A stretch of 15,900 nt of DNA from Thermoflexia bacterium. GTDB lineage: Bacteria; Chloroflexota; Anaerolineae; B4-G1; SLSP01. The notes under the pieces are model-generated. The model had not been told where the DNA came from. It was given only the letters and a program-made list of their open reading frames with translations, and did not search any database. The DNA is taken from assembly GCA_030605705.1 (NCBI GenBank), contig JAUWHU010000362.1, positions 1 through 15,900 of the forward strand. The letters run 5' to 3'. The position numbers and the translations under genes were made by a program. Of the stretch, positions 1 to 7,900 are shown piece by piece (within the stretch, counting starts at the first letter, position 1; each line of letters starts with the position of its first letter).

Positions 1-1135
1 CCTTTTCCAACTGTTCATCGGTGTGCGTGGCGATGTAGCTGGTGCGCAGGAGTGTGAGGTCCGGCGGCACGGCCGGCGGTAGCACCGGGTTGGTGTAGAC
101 GCCGGCCTCGAAGAGTGCTTTCCAGACCTTCAGGGTCTTGACATCGTTCCGGATGAGAATTGGAATGATGGGCGTCTCGGTGCTGCCTATGTCGAAGCCC
201 AGCTCGCGGTAGCGGCGACGCATGAATGCACCGATCTCGTTCAGGCGCGCGATGCGTTCCGGTTCTTCACCCATCACTTCCAGGGAGGCCAGGGCCGCCG
301 CGGCGTTGGCCGGCGGGATGCTGGCGCTGAAGATGAGCGAGCGGGCGGTGTGTTGGATGTAATCAATCACGTCGGCATCGCCGGCGATGAACCCGCCTAG
401 CGAGGCGAAGGCCTTGCTAAAGGTTGCCATGATCAAGTCTACGTCGTCAGTCACACCGAAGTGGGCCGCTGTACCACGCCCGCTGCCCAGGACGCCTATT
501 GAGTGCGCGTCATCCACCATCAGCCGTGCCCCATACTTCTGGCACAGGGGGATGATCTCCGGCAGGGGGGCGATATCTCCGCCCATGCTGAAGACGCCAT
601 CCACGACCACCAGCTTCCCCACCTCTTCCGGCAGAGAGGCGAGCGCGCGGTCCAAAGAGTCCATGTCGTTGTGGACGAAGCGTTTCACCTTCCCGTAGGA
701 CAGCTTGCAGCCATCCACGATGCTGGCGTGATCGTCCTTGTCGGTGACGACGTAGTCGCCGCGTCCCACGACGGCGGGAATCGTGCCCACGTTGACCTGG
801 TAGCCGGTGCTGAAGACCAGCGCGGCCTCCTTGCCCACCCATTTCGCTATCCGTCGCTCTAACTCCAGGTGTAGCTCTAGCGTCCCGTTGAGGAAACGGG
901 AACCGCTGCAGCTGGGGCCGTAGGTGTTGATGGCGTCAATCGCTGCCTGACGCACTTTGGGGTGCATCGTCAATCCTAAGTAGTTGTTGGAGCCGATCAT
1001 GATGAGCTGCCGGTCCCCGATGCTGGATTCCGTGCCCTCGTTATTGGTCAAGGGGATGAAGTAGGGATACAGCCCGGCCGCTCGTATTTTCCGGGCTGCC
1101 GCAAATCCACCGCTACACTTTTCAAAAATATCCAT
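1..1135 (-). CDS. alpha-oxoamine synthase, serine palmitoyltransferase-like (C-terminus cut by window start)
   Basis: This is a PLP-dependent (fold type I) enzyme that condenses an amino acid with an acyl-CoA and releases CO2; the family holds KBL, BioF, HemA and serine palmitoyltransferase (SPT). About 378 residues are visible of the usual ~395, so only the extreme C-terminus is missing. Visible motifs are GSNNYLGL (48-55), SRFLNGTLELH (79-89), the PLP-stacking His region DDHASIVDG (134-142), VDDAHSIG (207-214) and the Schiff-base lysine in TFSKAFASLGG (K241). The N-terminal YPYFIP segment and the SRFLNGTL loop recall bacterial SPT-like members more than classical KBL or BioF, but substrate cannot be fixed by eye. 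The ATG at 1135 follows AAAGGA by 7 bases. The gene diverges from yraN and has its own promoter at 1178-1205. Family assignment is firm; the SPT subtype is inference. Confidence 0.9.
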   Translation of the reverse strand, partial: MDIFEKCSGGFAAARKIRAAGLYPYFIPLTNNEGTESSIGDRQLIMIGSNNYLGLTMHPKVRQAAIDAINTYGPSCSGSRFLNGTLELHLELERRIAKWVGKEAALVFSTGYQVNVGTIPAVVGRGDYVVTDKDDHASIVDGCKLSYGKVKRFVHNDMDSLDRALASLPEEVGKLVVVDGVFSMGGDIAPLPEIIPLCQKYGARLMVDDAHSIGVLGSGRGTAAHFGVTDDVDLIMATFSKAFASLGGFIAGDADVIDYIQHTARSLIFSASIPPANAAAALASLEVMGEEPERIARLNEIGAFMRRRYRELGFDIGSTETPIIPILIRNDVKTLKVWKALFEAGVYTNPVLPPAVPPDLTLLRTSYIATHTDEQLEK

Positions 1136-1177
1136 GATGATTTCCTTTCGATTGCTAGAGAATTAAATCGCGTGTCC

Positions 1178-1205
1178 ATTGTAGATAGGAAAGGGCGAGT
1201 GTCAA
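1178..1205 (-). promoter_or_regulatory. sigma-70-type promoter of the alpha-oxoamine synthase gene
   Basis: On the minus strand a perfect TTGACA (1200-1205) is separated by 16 bases from TACAAT (1178-1183). Transcription would begin near 1171, giving a leader of roughly 36 bases that contains the AAAGGA ribosome binding site. Confidence 0.7.
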
Positions 1206-1213
1206 GCGGAGGG

Positions 1214-1248
1214 GGAGAATGGAGAATAGAGAATGGAGAATGGTGAAG
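1214..1248 (+). repeat. purine-rich heptanucleotide tandem repeat
   Basis: Five 7-base units in register read GGAGAAT, GGAGAAT, AGAGAAT, GGAGAAT and GGTGAAG. They sit between the two -35 boxes of the divergent promoters. The same 7-mer repeat recurs at 9905-9932 and 13541-13587, always purine-rich on the plus strand. Confidence 0.75.
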
Positions 1249-1256
1249 GGCGAAAG

Positions 1257-1284
1257 TTGACAGGGGAGTCCTTTCGGGTACGAT
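1257..1284 (+). promoter_or_regulatory. sigma-70-type promoter of yraN (predicts leaderless mRNA)
   Basis: A perfect TTGACA (1257-1262) lies 16 bases before TACGAT (1279-1284). The expected start of transcription, about 7 bases after the -10 box, falls on or beside the A of the yraN ATG at 1292. No ribosome binding site lies at the usual distance before that ATG. Confidence 0.65.
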
Positions 1285-1291
1285 AGCTTGC

Positions 1292-1681
1292 ATGGCACGT
1301 GGTAAAGTGGGATTGGGGCGGCGCGGTGAGACGCTGGCGGCGGAGGTTCTGGCCCGTCACGGGTTTTGCATTGTGACGCGCAACTGGTACTGTCCCGAAG
1401 GCGAGGTGGACATCGTGGCGGAGCGGCGCGGAGAATTCACTTTCTTCGAGGTGCGCACTCGCCGGGGGGCGAGATACGGTTCGCCGGAGGAGTCCATCAC
1501 GCCGCGCAAACGCGCGCGCATGGAAGCGGTGGCCCGTCGTTACTTAGGCGAGCAGGTGACAGAACCGGACGTCCCCTGGCATTTGGGCCTGGTCGCTGTG
1601 GAATTGGACCGGCAAGGATATTTGAGGCGCATGACCGTGTACCCTGACCTGGAGGCAGAGCCGTGGGACGCGCAGATTTGA
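1292..1681 (+). CDS. yraN: YraN/UPF0102 family protein, endonuclease-like fold
   Basis: The 129-residue product has the normal length of the UPF0102 family, which shares the restriction-endonuclease-like fold and is predicted to be a nuclease; its cellular role is not settled. Conserved elements are the N-terminal GRRGETLAAEVL helix (9-20), GEVDIVA (37-43, the acidic D40) and FFEVRTR (51-57, E53). The usual family motif is EVKxR; here the catalytic-type lysine position is R55, a change I believe also occurs in other members. It overlaps miaA by 19 bases, so the two are almost certainly co-transcribed. The ATG at 1292 has no good ribosome binding site; the promoter geometry suggests a leaderless message starting at this codon. 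Confidence 0.88.
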   Translation: MARGKVGLGRRGETLAAEVLARHGFCIVTRNWYCPEGEVDIVAERRGEFTFFEVRTRRGARYGSPEESITPRKRARMEAVARRYLGEQVTEPDVPWHLGLVAVELDRQGYLRRMTVYPDLEAEPWDAQI

Positions 1682-2598
1682 TTCCACTGGTCGCCATTAT
1701 CGGGCCGACGGCCGTGGGGAAGACGAGGCTGGCGCTCGCTTTGGGGCCGCAGATGAATGCGAGGGTCGTCTCCGTGGATTCGCGGCAGTTCTACCGGGGC
1801 ATGGACATCGGCACGGCCAAGCCCACGCCGGAGGAGCGCGCGCAGCTCCCACACCATCTCATTGACATCGCCGACCCCGACGAGACGGTGGGGCTGGCGC
1901 AGTTCCTGCGGCTGGCGCGGGTGGCTATCGAGGATATTGTCGCGCGCGGCAAACTCCCTTTCCTGGTGGGGGGCACCGGGCAGTACATGCGCGCGCTGCT
2001 GCAGGGCTGGCAGGTGCCGGAGGTATCGCCCGATCCCGGGCTGCGCGCCGATCTGGAGCAGCGGGCTGCCTCCGATCCCGCTGCGTTGTGGGCGCGGCTG
2101 ATGGCGCTGGATCCCGAGGCCGCCGACTTCATAGACCGGCGCAACCTGCGGCGCGTTATCCGCGCGCTGGAGGTGTGCCTCAAGACGGGACGACCTTTCT
2201 CCGAGCAGCGCCGCCGCGTCCCTCCGCCGTACCGTATGTTGCAGCTGGGCCTGACATCGGAACGGGAATCGCTCTACGCCCGCGCCGATGCCCGCGTCGA
2301 GGCGATGTTGGCGACGGGCCTGCCGGACGAGGTGGAATGTCTCCGGGCTTCGGGCTACGGCTGGGAGTTGCCGGCCATGTCGGGACTGGGCTACATCCAG
2401 TTCCGTCCCTACTTCGCCGGGCAAGCTGCGTTGGACGAGGTCGCCACGCGCATCAAATTGGATACCCACGACTTTATTCGCCGCCAGTACACCTGGTTCC
2501 GCCTTACCGATCCGCAGATCCACTGGTTGGAAGCCGGGGAGAACGTGGCGCAGGAGGCGCAGGACTGGTTACGGACAGAGACAGAGGCGGAGAGATAG
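1663..2598 (+). CDS. miaA: tRNA dimethylallyltransferase MiaA
   Basis: MiaA transfers a dimethylallyl group from DMAPP to N6 of A37 in tRNAs that read UNN codons, the first step towards ms2i6A. The 311-residue length is typical. Visible are the P-loop GPTAVGKT (14-21), VDSRQFYRGMDIGTAKP (38-54) with the base-recognising Asp39, the HHLID segment (64-68), VGGTGQYMRAL (102-112) and DFIRRQYTWFR near the C-terminus. The start is GTG at 1663, preceded by GGAGG (1651-1655) with a 7-base spacer inside the 3' end of yraN, so translation is probably coupled. The last residues (TETEAER) are encoded by the edge of the hexanucleotide repeat at 2574-2628, which supplies the stop codon; the tail is therefore unlikely to be functionally constrained. 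Confidence 0.96.
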   Translation: MGRADLIPLVAIIGPTAVGKTRLALALGPQMNARVVSVDSRQFYRGMDIGTAKPTPEERAQLPHHLIDIADPDETVGLAQFLRLARVAIEDIVARGKLPFLVGGTGQYMRALLQGWQVPEVSPDPGLRADLEQRAASDPAALWARLMALDPEAADFIDRRNLRRVIRALEVCLKTGRPFSEQRRRVPPPYRMLQLGLTSERESLYARADARVEAMLATGLPDEVECLRASGYGWELPAMSGLGYIQFRPYFAGQAALDEVATRIKLDTHDFIRRQYTWFRLTDPQIHWLEAGENVAQEAQDWLRTETEAER

Positions 2599-2628
2599 AG
2601 ATAGAGACAGAGACAGAGACAGAGATAG
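2574..2628 (+). repeat. hexanucleotide tandem repeat (AGACAG/AGATAG)
   Basis: Six clean units occupy 2593-2628 in the order AGATAG, AGATAG, three AGACAG, AGATAG, with degenerate units upstream to about 2574. The repeat overlaps the last codons and stop of miaA and ends just before the first CIRCE operator. It is purine-rich on the plus strand, like the 7-mer repeats elsewhere in the window. Confidence 0.8.
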
Positions 2629-2636
2629 AATGAGAA

Positions 2637-2663
2637 TTAGCACTCTCCTCTTGCGAGTGCTTG
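2637..2663 (+). promoter_or_regulatory. CIRCE operator 1 (HrcA site, degenerate right arm)
   Basis: The sequence reads TTAGCACTC-N9-GAGTGCTTG, matching the consensus TTAGCACTC-N9-GAGTGCTAA except for the last two bases. Those changed bases form part of the TTGACA -35 box (2661-2666), so HrcA bound here would directly cover the promoter. Confidence 0.9.
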
Positions 2664-2688
2664 ACAAAATTTTGAACCATGTTATGAT
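2661..2688 (+). promoter_or_regulatory. housekeeping-type promoter of groESL
   Basis: TTGACA (2661-2666) is followed after 16 bases by TATGAT (2683-2688). The predicted start near 2695 falls just before the second CIRCE element, so the promoter is enclosed by two operators. Confidence 0.85.
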
Positions 2689-2698
2689 AGGAAAGTTG

Positions 2699-2725
2699 TT
2701 AGCACTCCTTCGTCGGGAGTGCTAA
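2699..2725 (+). promoter_or_regulatory. CIRCE operator 2 (perfect HrcA site)
   Basis: A perfect TTAGCACTC-N9-GAGTGCTAA inverted repeat lies about 36 bases after the -35/-10 pair begins and 43 bases before the groES start. CIRCE is the binding site of the HrcA heat-shock repressor; in the transcript it would also form a hairpin in the 5' leader. Confidence 0.97.
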
Positions 2726-2767
2726 CGCTGTAAAGCAAGAACTATCAAACACATGGAGGTAACAAGC

Positions 2768-3073
2768 ATGAGTATCAAAATCCGACCCCTGGGCGACCAC
2801 GTTATCGTTGAGCCGATCGAAGAAGAAGATATGACCTTCGCCGGCGGCAAGCTGATTCTCCCCGATACGGCCAAAGAGAAGCCCCAGCAGGGCAAGGTAC
2901 TGGCTGTCGGTCCCGCTATCGAGACCGAGGATGAGGATGGCAATATCATCAGTATGCAGGAAGGCGATTTGGTGATCTACGCCAAATATGGCGGCACCAC
3001 CTTCAAGACCCGCGAGGGCCTGAAACTGTTGATCCTGAAGGAAGATGACATCCTGGGCGTCATTGAAGAATAA
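2768..3073 (+). CDS. groES: co-chaperonin GroES
   Basis: The 101-residue GroES subunit forms the heptameric lid that closes the GroEL folding chamber in the cytoplasm. It begins MSIKIRPLGDHVIVEP and carries the family segments LPDTAKEKPQQGKVLAVGP (34-52) and the C-terminal LLILKEDDILGVIE. I chose the ATG at 2768 because GGAGGT (2755-2760) precedes it by 7 bases; the ATG at 2753 would contain that ribosome binding site and add five non-family residues. The mobile loop reads FAGGKLILPD, one residue (K) longer between GG and the hydrophobic tripeptide than the common GGIVL arrangement. It lies 49 bases upstream of groEL under double CIRCE control. Confidence 0.97.
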   Translation: MSIKIRPLGDHVIVEPIEEEDMTFAGGKLILPDTAKEKPQQGKVLAVGPAIETEDEDGNIISMQEGDLVIYAKYGGTTFKTREGLKLLILKEDDILGVIEE

Positions 3074-3122
3074 TTTCCCCGGATATTTCGTACAACTAAA
3101 ATTTTAGGAGGTATAGAAGGAT

Positions 3123-4769
3123 ATGGCTAAGCAATTACGATTTGGTAGTGAGGCCCGCACATCGCTGAAGGCCGGTATGGATATTTTGGCCGATGCCGTG
3201 GTGACGACCTTAGGCCCCAAGGGCCGCAACGTGGCTTTGGATAAGAAGTGGGGTTCCCCCACGATCACCCACGATGGCGTGACCGTGGCGAAGGAGATCG
3301 AGCTCGAGGACCCCTTCCAGAATATGGGCGCGCAGCTGTTGAAGGAAGCGGCGACCAAGACGAATGACATCGCCGGCGATGGCACGACCACGGCTACATT
3401 GTTAGCCCACGCGCTCATCGAGGAAGGCATGAAAAACGTCGCCGCCGGCGCGAACCCCATGCTTCTCAAGCGAGGCATCTTAGTAGCCGCCGAGAAAATC
3501 GCCGAGACCATTGGTGGGGCCGCTGTTGACGTCGTTACTAAAGAGGACATCGCCAACGTTGCCGCTATCTCCGCGCAGGATCGTGTGATCGGCGAGTTGA
3601 TCGCTGAAGTGATGGAGAAGGTCGGCAAAGATGGCGTCATCACTGTAGAGGAATCGAAGGGCCTGGAATTTGAGACCGAGTACGTCGAAGGTATGCAGTT
3701 TGATCGTGGTTACATCAGCCCTTACTTCATCACCAACGCCGAGACGATGGAAGCGGTGATCGAGGATGCCCACATCCTGATTTACGACAAGAAAATTTCC
3801 GTGGCGCAAGACCTGGTCCCGATTCTGGAGAAACTGGTACAGAAAGGCGTTCGCAACCTGGTCATCATCGCTGAGGATGTGGATGGCGAGGCTCTGGCTA
3901 CATTGGTCGTCAACAAACTGCGTGGCCTGCTTACCGCCCTGGCTATCAAGGCCCCCGGCTTTGGGGATCGCCGCAAGGCTATGTTGCGCGATATCGCCAC
4001 GCTGACCGGCGGCCATGTGATCACCGAGGAGGAAGGCCGCAAGTTGGATAGCGCCACCCTCGCGGATCTGGGCCGTGCTGACAAGATCATTACCACCAAG
4101 GATGATACTACCATCGTGGGCGGCCACGGGGACGACAAGACGATTCTGGCCCGCATCGAGCAGATCAAGGCCGAGATTGAGCACTCCACCTCCGACTATG
4201 ACCGTGAGAAGCTGCAGGAACGGCTGGCCAAGATGGCCGGCGGCGTCGCTATCATCCGTGTGGGCGCGGCGACCGAGACCGAGTTGAAGGAAAAGAAGCA
4301 CCGCGTCGAGGATGCCCTGAGCGCGACCCGCGCAGCTGTCGAGGAAGGTATTGTGCCCGGCGGTGGGGTGGCCTTGCTCAACGCCATGAAGGTCCTGGAC
4401 GATGTCAAGATGGACTACGCCGATGAGCAGACCGGCGTCACCATCCTGTACAAGGCGCTGGAGATGCCCATCCGCAAGATCGCCGAGAACGCCGGCATGG
4501 ACGGCGCGGTGATCCTGGACGCTGTCCGCCGCAAGCAGGTTGCAGAGGGTAACAACCTCATCGGCTACGATGTCATGACTGGGAAGTTCACGGACATGCT
4601 TAAGGCCGGCATCAATGACCCGGCGAAGGTGACCAAGGGCGCGCTGCTCAATGCAGCTTCCGTCGCTGCCATGGTGCTCAGCACCGAGGCGTTGATCACC
4701 GACATCCCCGAGGAAGAGAAGCCAATGCCCGGTGGCGGCGGCGCTCCCGGCATGGGCGGGATGTACTAA
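3123..4769 (+). CDS. groEL: chaperonin GroEL (Hsp60)
   Basis: The 548-residue product is a full-length group I chaperonin that folds client proteins inside a tetradecameric ring with GroES. Visible are LGPKGRN (30-36), the ATP-binding GDGTTT (85-90, with D86 equal to E. coli D87), the apical domain, the equatorial EEGIVPGGGVALLNA segment, and the Gly/Met-rich tail ending GGGGAPGMGGMY. The ATG at 3123 follows AGGAGGT (3106-3112) with a 10-base spacer. It is the second gene of the CIRCE-regulated operon and is closed by the terminator at 4793-4823. Nothing is unusual in the catalytic regions. Confidence 0.99.
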   Translation: MAKQLRFGSEARTSLKAGMDILADAVVTTLGPKGRNVALDKKWGSPTITHDGVTVAKEIELEDPFQNMGAQLLKEAATKTNDIAGDGTTTATLLAHALIEEGMKNVAAGANPMLLKRGILVAAEKIAETIGGAAVDVVTKEDIANVAAISAQDRVIGELIAEVMEKVGKDGVITVEESKGLEFETEYVEGMQFDRGYISPYFITNAETMEAVIEDAHILIYDKKISVAQDLVPILEKLVQKGVRNLVIIAEDVDGEALATLVVNKLRGLLTALAIKAPGFGDRRKAMLRDIATLTGGHVITEEEGRKLDSATLADLGRADKIITTKDDTTIVGGHGDDKTILARIEQIKAEIEHSTSDYDREKLQERLAKMAGGVAIIRVGAATETELKEKKHRVEDALSATRAAVEEGIVPGGGVALLNAMKVLDDVKMDYADEQTGVTILYKALEMPIRKIAENAGMDGAVILDAVRRKQVAEGNNLIGYDVMTGKFTDMLKAGINDPAKVTKGALLNAASVAAMVLSTEALITDIPEEEKPMPGGGGAPGMGGMY

Positions 4770-4792
4770 ACCGGACGGTTTGTTCAAACGTC

Positions 4793-4823
4793 AGCCCCCG
4801 ATCTACGGATCGGGGGCTTTTTC
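4793..4823 (+). terminator. intrinsic terminator of groESL
   Basis: An 11-base-pair perfect stem (4793-4803 with 4808-4818) is closed by the loop TACG inside a C-G pair, which in RNA is the extra-stable cUACGg tetraloop, and is followed by TTTTT. A smaller imperfect hairpin (4774-4792, GACG and TTTG pairing with CAAA and CGTC around one bulged G) abuts it on the 5' side. Confidence 0.95.
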
Positions 4824-4840
4824 GTTGTAAGGTCTGGTGA

Positions 4841-4868
4841 TGGACGCCGGGAATAATTGTGATACACT
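4841..4868 (+). promoter_or_regulatory. possible promoter of the PHP/SMC-ATPase operon
   Basis: TGGACG (4841-4846, 4 of 6 matches to the -35 consensus) is followed by 16 bases and TACACT (4863-4868). The position, between the groEL terminator and the next gene, is where a promoter is needed. The match is only moderate. Confidence 0.35.
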
Positions 4869-4938
4869 AACTGGTGGGCACAAGCGTCATGGTGTACTCA
4901 TCATTTCCCGCTTGCTGGTGAATAGGAGGAAAGTAACT

Positions 4939-7900
4939 ATGAGTGACCGTCCGATGTACGCTCGTTTCTACAAATGTGACCTGCACATGCATACGCCATT
5001 GGACCTTCATTGGCGTCAAGACGGTACGCGGTTACGCCATACAGATAGCGATAAGCGTAAACAACAAATCGCTCGTGCTTACCTCAAGGCTTGTCATGAT
5101 GCCGGACTGGAAGCCATCGCCGTCACCGATCACAACTTTGCGCCATCGCCTGAAGAGTCGTTTGTCAATTGGTTGCATCAAGAGAACAAAGCAGTGGCGC
5201 AAAAAATGGAACGCCCCCCCCTGCTCATCTTTCCCGGCTTTGAAGTAGAAGCGGATGTGGGCAAGGGCTGTCATGTGCTGTGCCTGTTTCCACCGGACAC
5301 ACCACTACCAGTGGTAGATAGCCGTCTCACCACGCTGGGGCTGCCACCGGAAAAGCGTTTCGATCAACAAAAGCGGCCTCGCCAGTCTACCGTTCGCCTT
5401 CTGGATATCCTCGAGACAGTTCAGATGGACCCTGACTATACCGGCATTGTCATAGCGCCTCATCCGTTCGACAGAAAAGGGATATGTGACGACGACCGGA
5501 TCGAGATGTGGCTGCAGCAGGAGGAGTTCAAAAACCCCGACCTGTTGTGCATCGAGCTACCAAAGCCGTTGGAAGAGATGTCCGAGGGCCTGAAAAAGAT
5601 GGTTCGAGGTGGTGACGATTGTCTGCTCGAGTGGAGACGCGAACGACCGATTGCCTACGTGATGGGGTCAGATTGCTACCGCCTGCACCGTAGCGACCAG
5701 GACCCTGGCAACTATATTGGCTTTCGTCACACCTGGATCAAGATGAGCCGGCCATCTATCGAGTCACTGCGCCAGGCTTTTTTGGATCGTGATTCGGGCA
5801 TCCGTTTTGGCCCGCAATCTCCTGAAGAAGCGTACACTTATCCCAAACTTCGCCGTATCAGCGTGCAGGGAGCAACTTTTCTAAAAGCTGATCCCATCAC
5901 CTGGAGTCCCAACCTCAATTGTCTCATCGGTTCGCGGGGAACGGGCAAGTCCACGTTACTGGATTACCTGCGCCTGGCCCTGGATCGTTTGCGGGATGGT
6001 GATTTACCCGGTGATCTGCGAGACGAGATCAACGCTCGTATTCGGGAGACCCTACCTTCCACGGCGCAGGTGGAGGTGGTGCTGGAGAAACCGGAGGGCG
6101 AATACCGGATCGTATATCGCGATGATCGGCGTCAGGTCTTTACGGCAGGCGCTGACGTACCTGACCCGGACATGGACGTGCGCGCGCTGTTTCCTTTTCG
6201 TATTCTCTCACAGCGGGAAATTGATCGCAGCATAGACCGGCGTGACCGGCAAGCGTTGCTGCGTATCCTGGACGATTTCATCCGCTCAGAACTTGACTCA
6301 TTAGCGGCGGATGCGGAACGTCTGCGCGGCCGGGTGGGAGAGATCGAAGCGGCACTGGAGACCAGACGCGAGGGGCAGAAACGGCGTGCTGCTCTGGAGA
6401 CCGAGCGCAAAGGATTGGAAAAGCAGTTAGATAAACTGGAAAAACTACGTGAACCGCTGCAGCGGTGGCAGGGTGTAGAGGTAGAGCAACGGTTTTTCGC
6501 AGACTTGTTCGAGGAGACAGGGGAGTTGCTCCAAGTCTGGCATGAACGGTTGGAAGACCTGGAACTGCACGCTACGGTGCTCACCGACGACTTGCGCCAG
6601 AGCCCGAACGCTGCGTTAATAGCAGAGGCATCTGAATTAAGCGACCAGGCCACCGCGCAGTTAAAGGCGGCCATTGAGACCGCATTGGACAACTTTGAAC
6701 AGATAACTTCCTGGGATGATGCTCCTTTGCGCACCATACATCGCCGACGCTGGCAGCCACTCTTTGAACGAGAACAACAGACGTTCGAGCAAGCACAGCT
6801 AGAGGCGCAGGCGGGCGGGGATGACCTGGCAAAAATAGACCAACTGCGTCACCGGATGGACACCTTGAGGGTTGAATTGACTGTATTGCAGCAAGAAGCC
6901 GACGAAATCGAGGAATTGGAGGATCAGCGGAAGGAAATAGTGGCCGCACTGCATAGGGTCTGGCGAGAACAAACCGGGGCCCGGCGAGACAAAGCCGAGG
7001 AACTGATGGCGGTCCTGCGCCCCCAGCCAGATGCCAAACCACTCGTGGAAATCCAGGTGATACACCAGGGAGACCTGGACGCGGCTGTCAAAATTCAAGC
7101 GGCCAAGATTCCTGATCGGCGGCGCATTAACGAGCAAGACATTGCCAGCCTGGTTGAATGCCTGGATGGTCCATCTGGCGCTGACCCTGTCTCAACTGTG
7201 ATGGGCCGCTTTATCGCAGAAGCCCGTGCTGGAATTGCGAGCCCTGTTTTGAGCCAAGTTTTCCAGGACCGTCGGCGCGAGGCTTTCTTGGATGCCTATA
7301 CCGAACCTGTCCTGCGGGCGTTGGAAGTTGAGCGCATCCCTGATCGCATCACGTACCTGGTCTACCGGCAAGACGGCACTCTGGCCGGGCCGATTGAACG
7401 GGTGTCGGCCGGGCAGCAGGGTACCGCTATTCTCAACTTATTGTTGGCTGGAGGGGAGGAACCGCTCGTCGTGGACACCCCCGAGGAAGGTCTGGACAAC
7501 GAAGGCGTTTACTCGGAACTGGTCCCCCTCTTTCAACGTGAAAAGGAGCATCGCCAAATCATCATCGTCACACACAATGCCAATATTCCGGTTAACGCCA
7601 GTGCGGAGATGATTGTGGCCCTGGACGCCGTCGGTGTCGTATCAAGGGAAACCCTCGCGAGCATCGTCCAAGAGTGCGGGCAGTCTCTGAGCGACGCTCA
7701 GTTGTTGCATCTGCTCGGCCTGGTACAGCGAAAAGACTGGGAAGATGCAGTACGCAAGTACTTGGGCACAAAGCGTCATTGGCCCGATTCCACGGTAAAG
7801 CAAGTGCTGCGGACAATCGGCGGCCGACGGCAGGCGGAAGGACACATCAAACGTTTGCAACTGACAGAGTCTGGTCCGCCTGAACCGGCCGTCGGTGCGC

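Noticed and set aside
1048..1293. Minus-strand open frame of 81 codons covering the divergent promoter region
   Set aside because: It overlaps the alpha-oxoamine synthase start in another frame and translates the purine repeat into low-complexity peptide.
1540..2523. Minus-strand open frame of 327 codons across yraN and miaA
   Set aside because: It overlaps two clear genes and its protein is low-complexity in Arg/Gln/His, typical of an antisense shadow in GC-rich DNA.
3480..4787. Long minus-strand open frame (435 codons) antisense to groEL
   Set aside because: It is the mirror of the groEL reading frame; GroEL is unambiguous and the antisense product shows no family features or ribosome binding site.
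4837..4938. Upstream in-frame starts (GTG 4837, ATG 4840) for the PHP/SMC gene
   Set aside because: They lack a ribosome binding site, lie next to the groEL terminator, and the ATG at 4939 has AGGAGG at 9 bases and begins just before the PHP motif.
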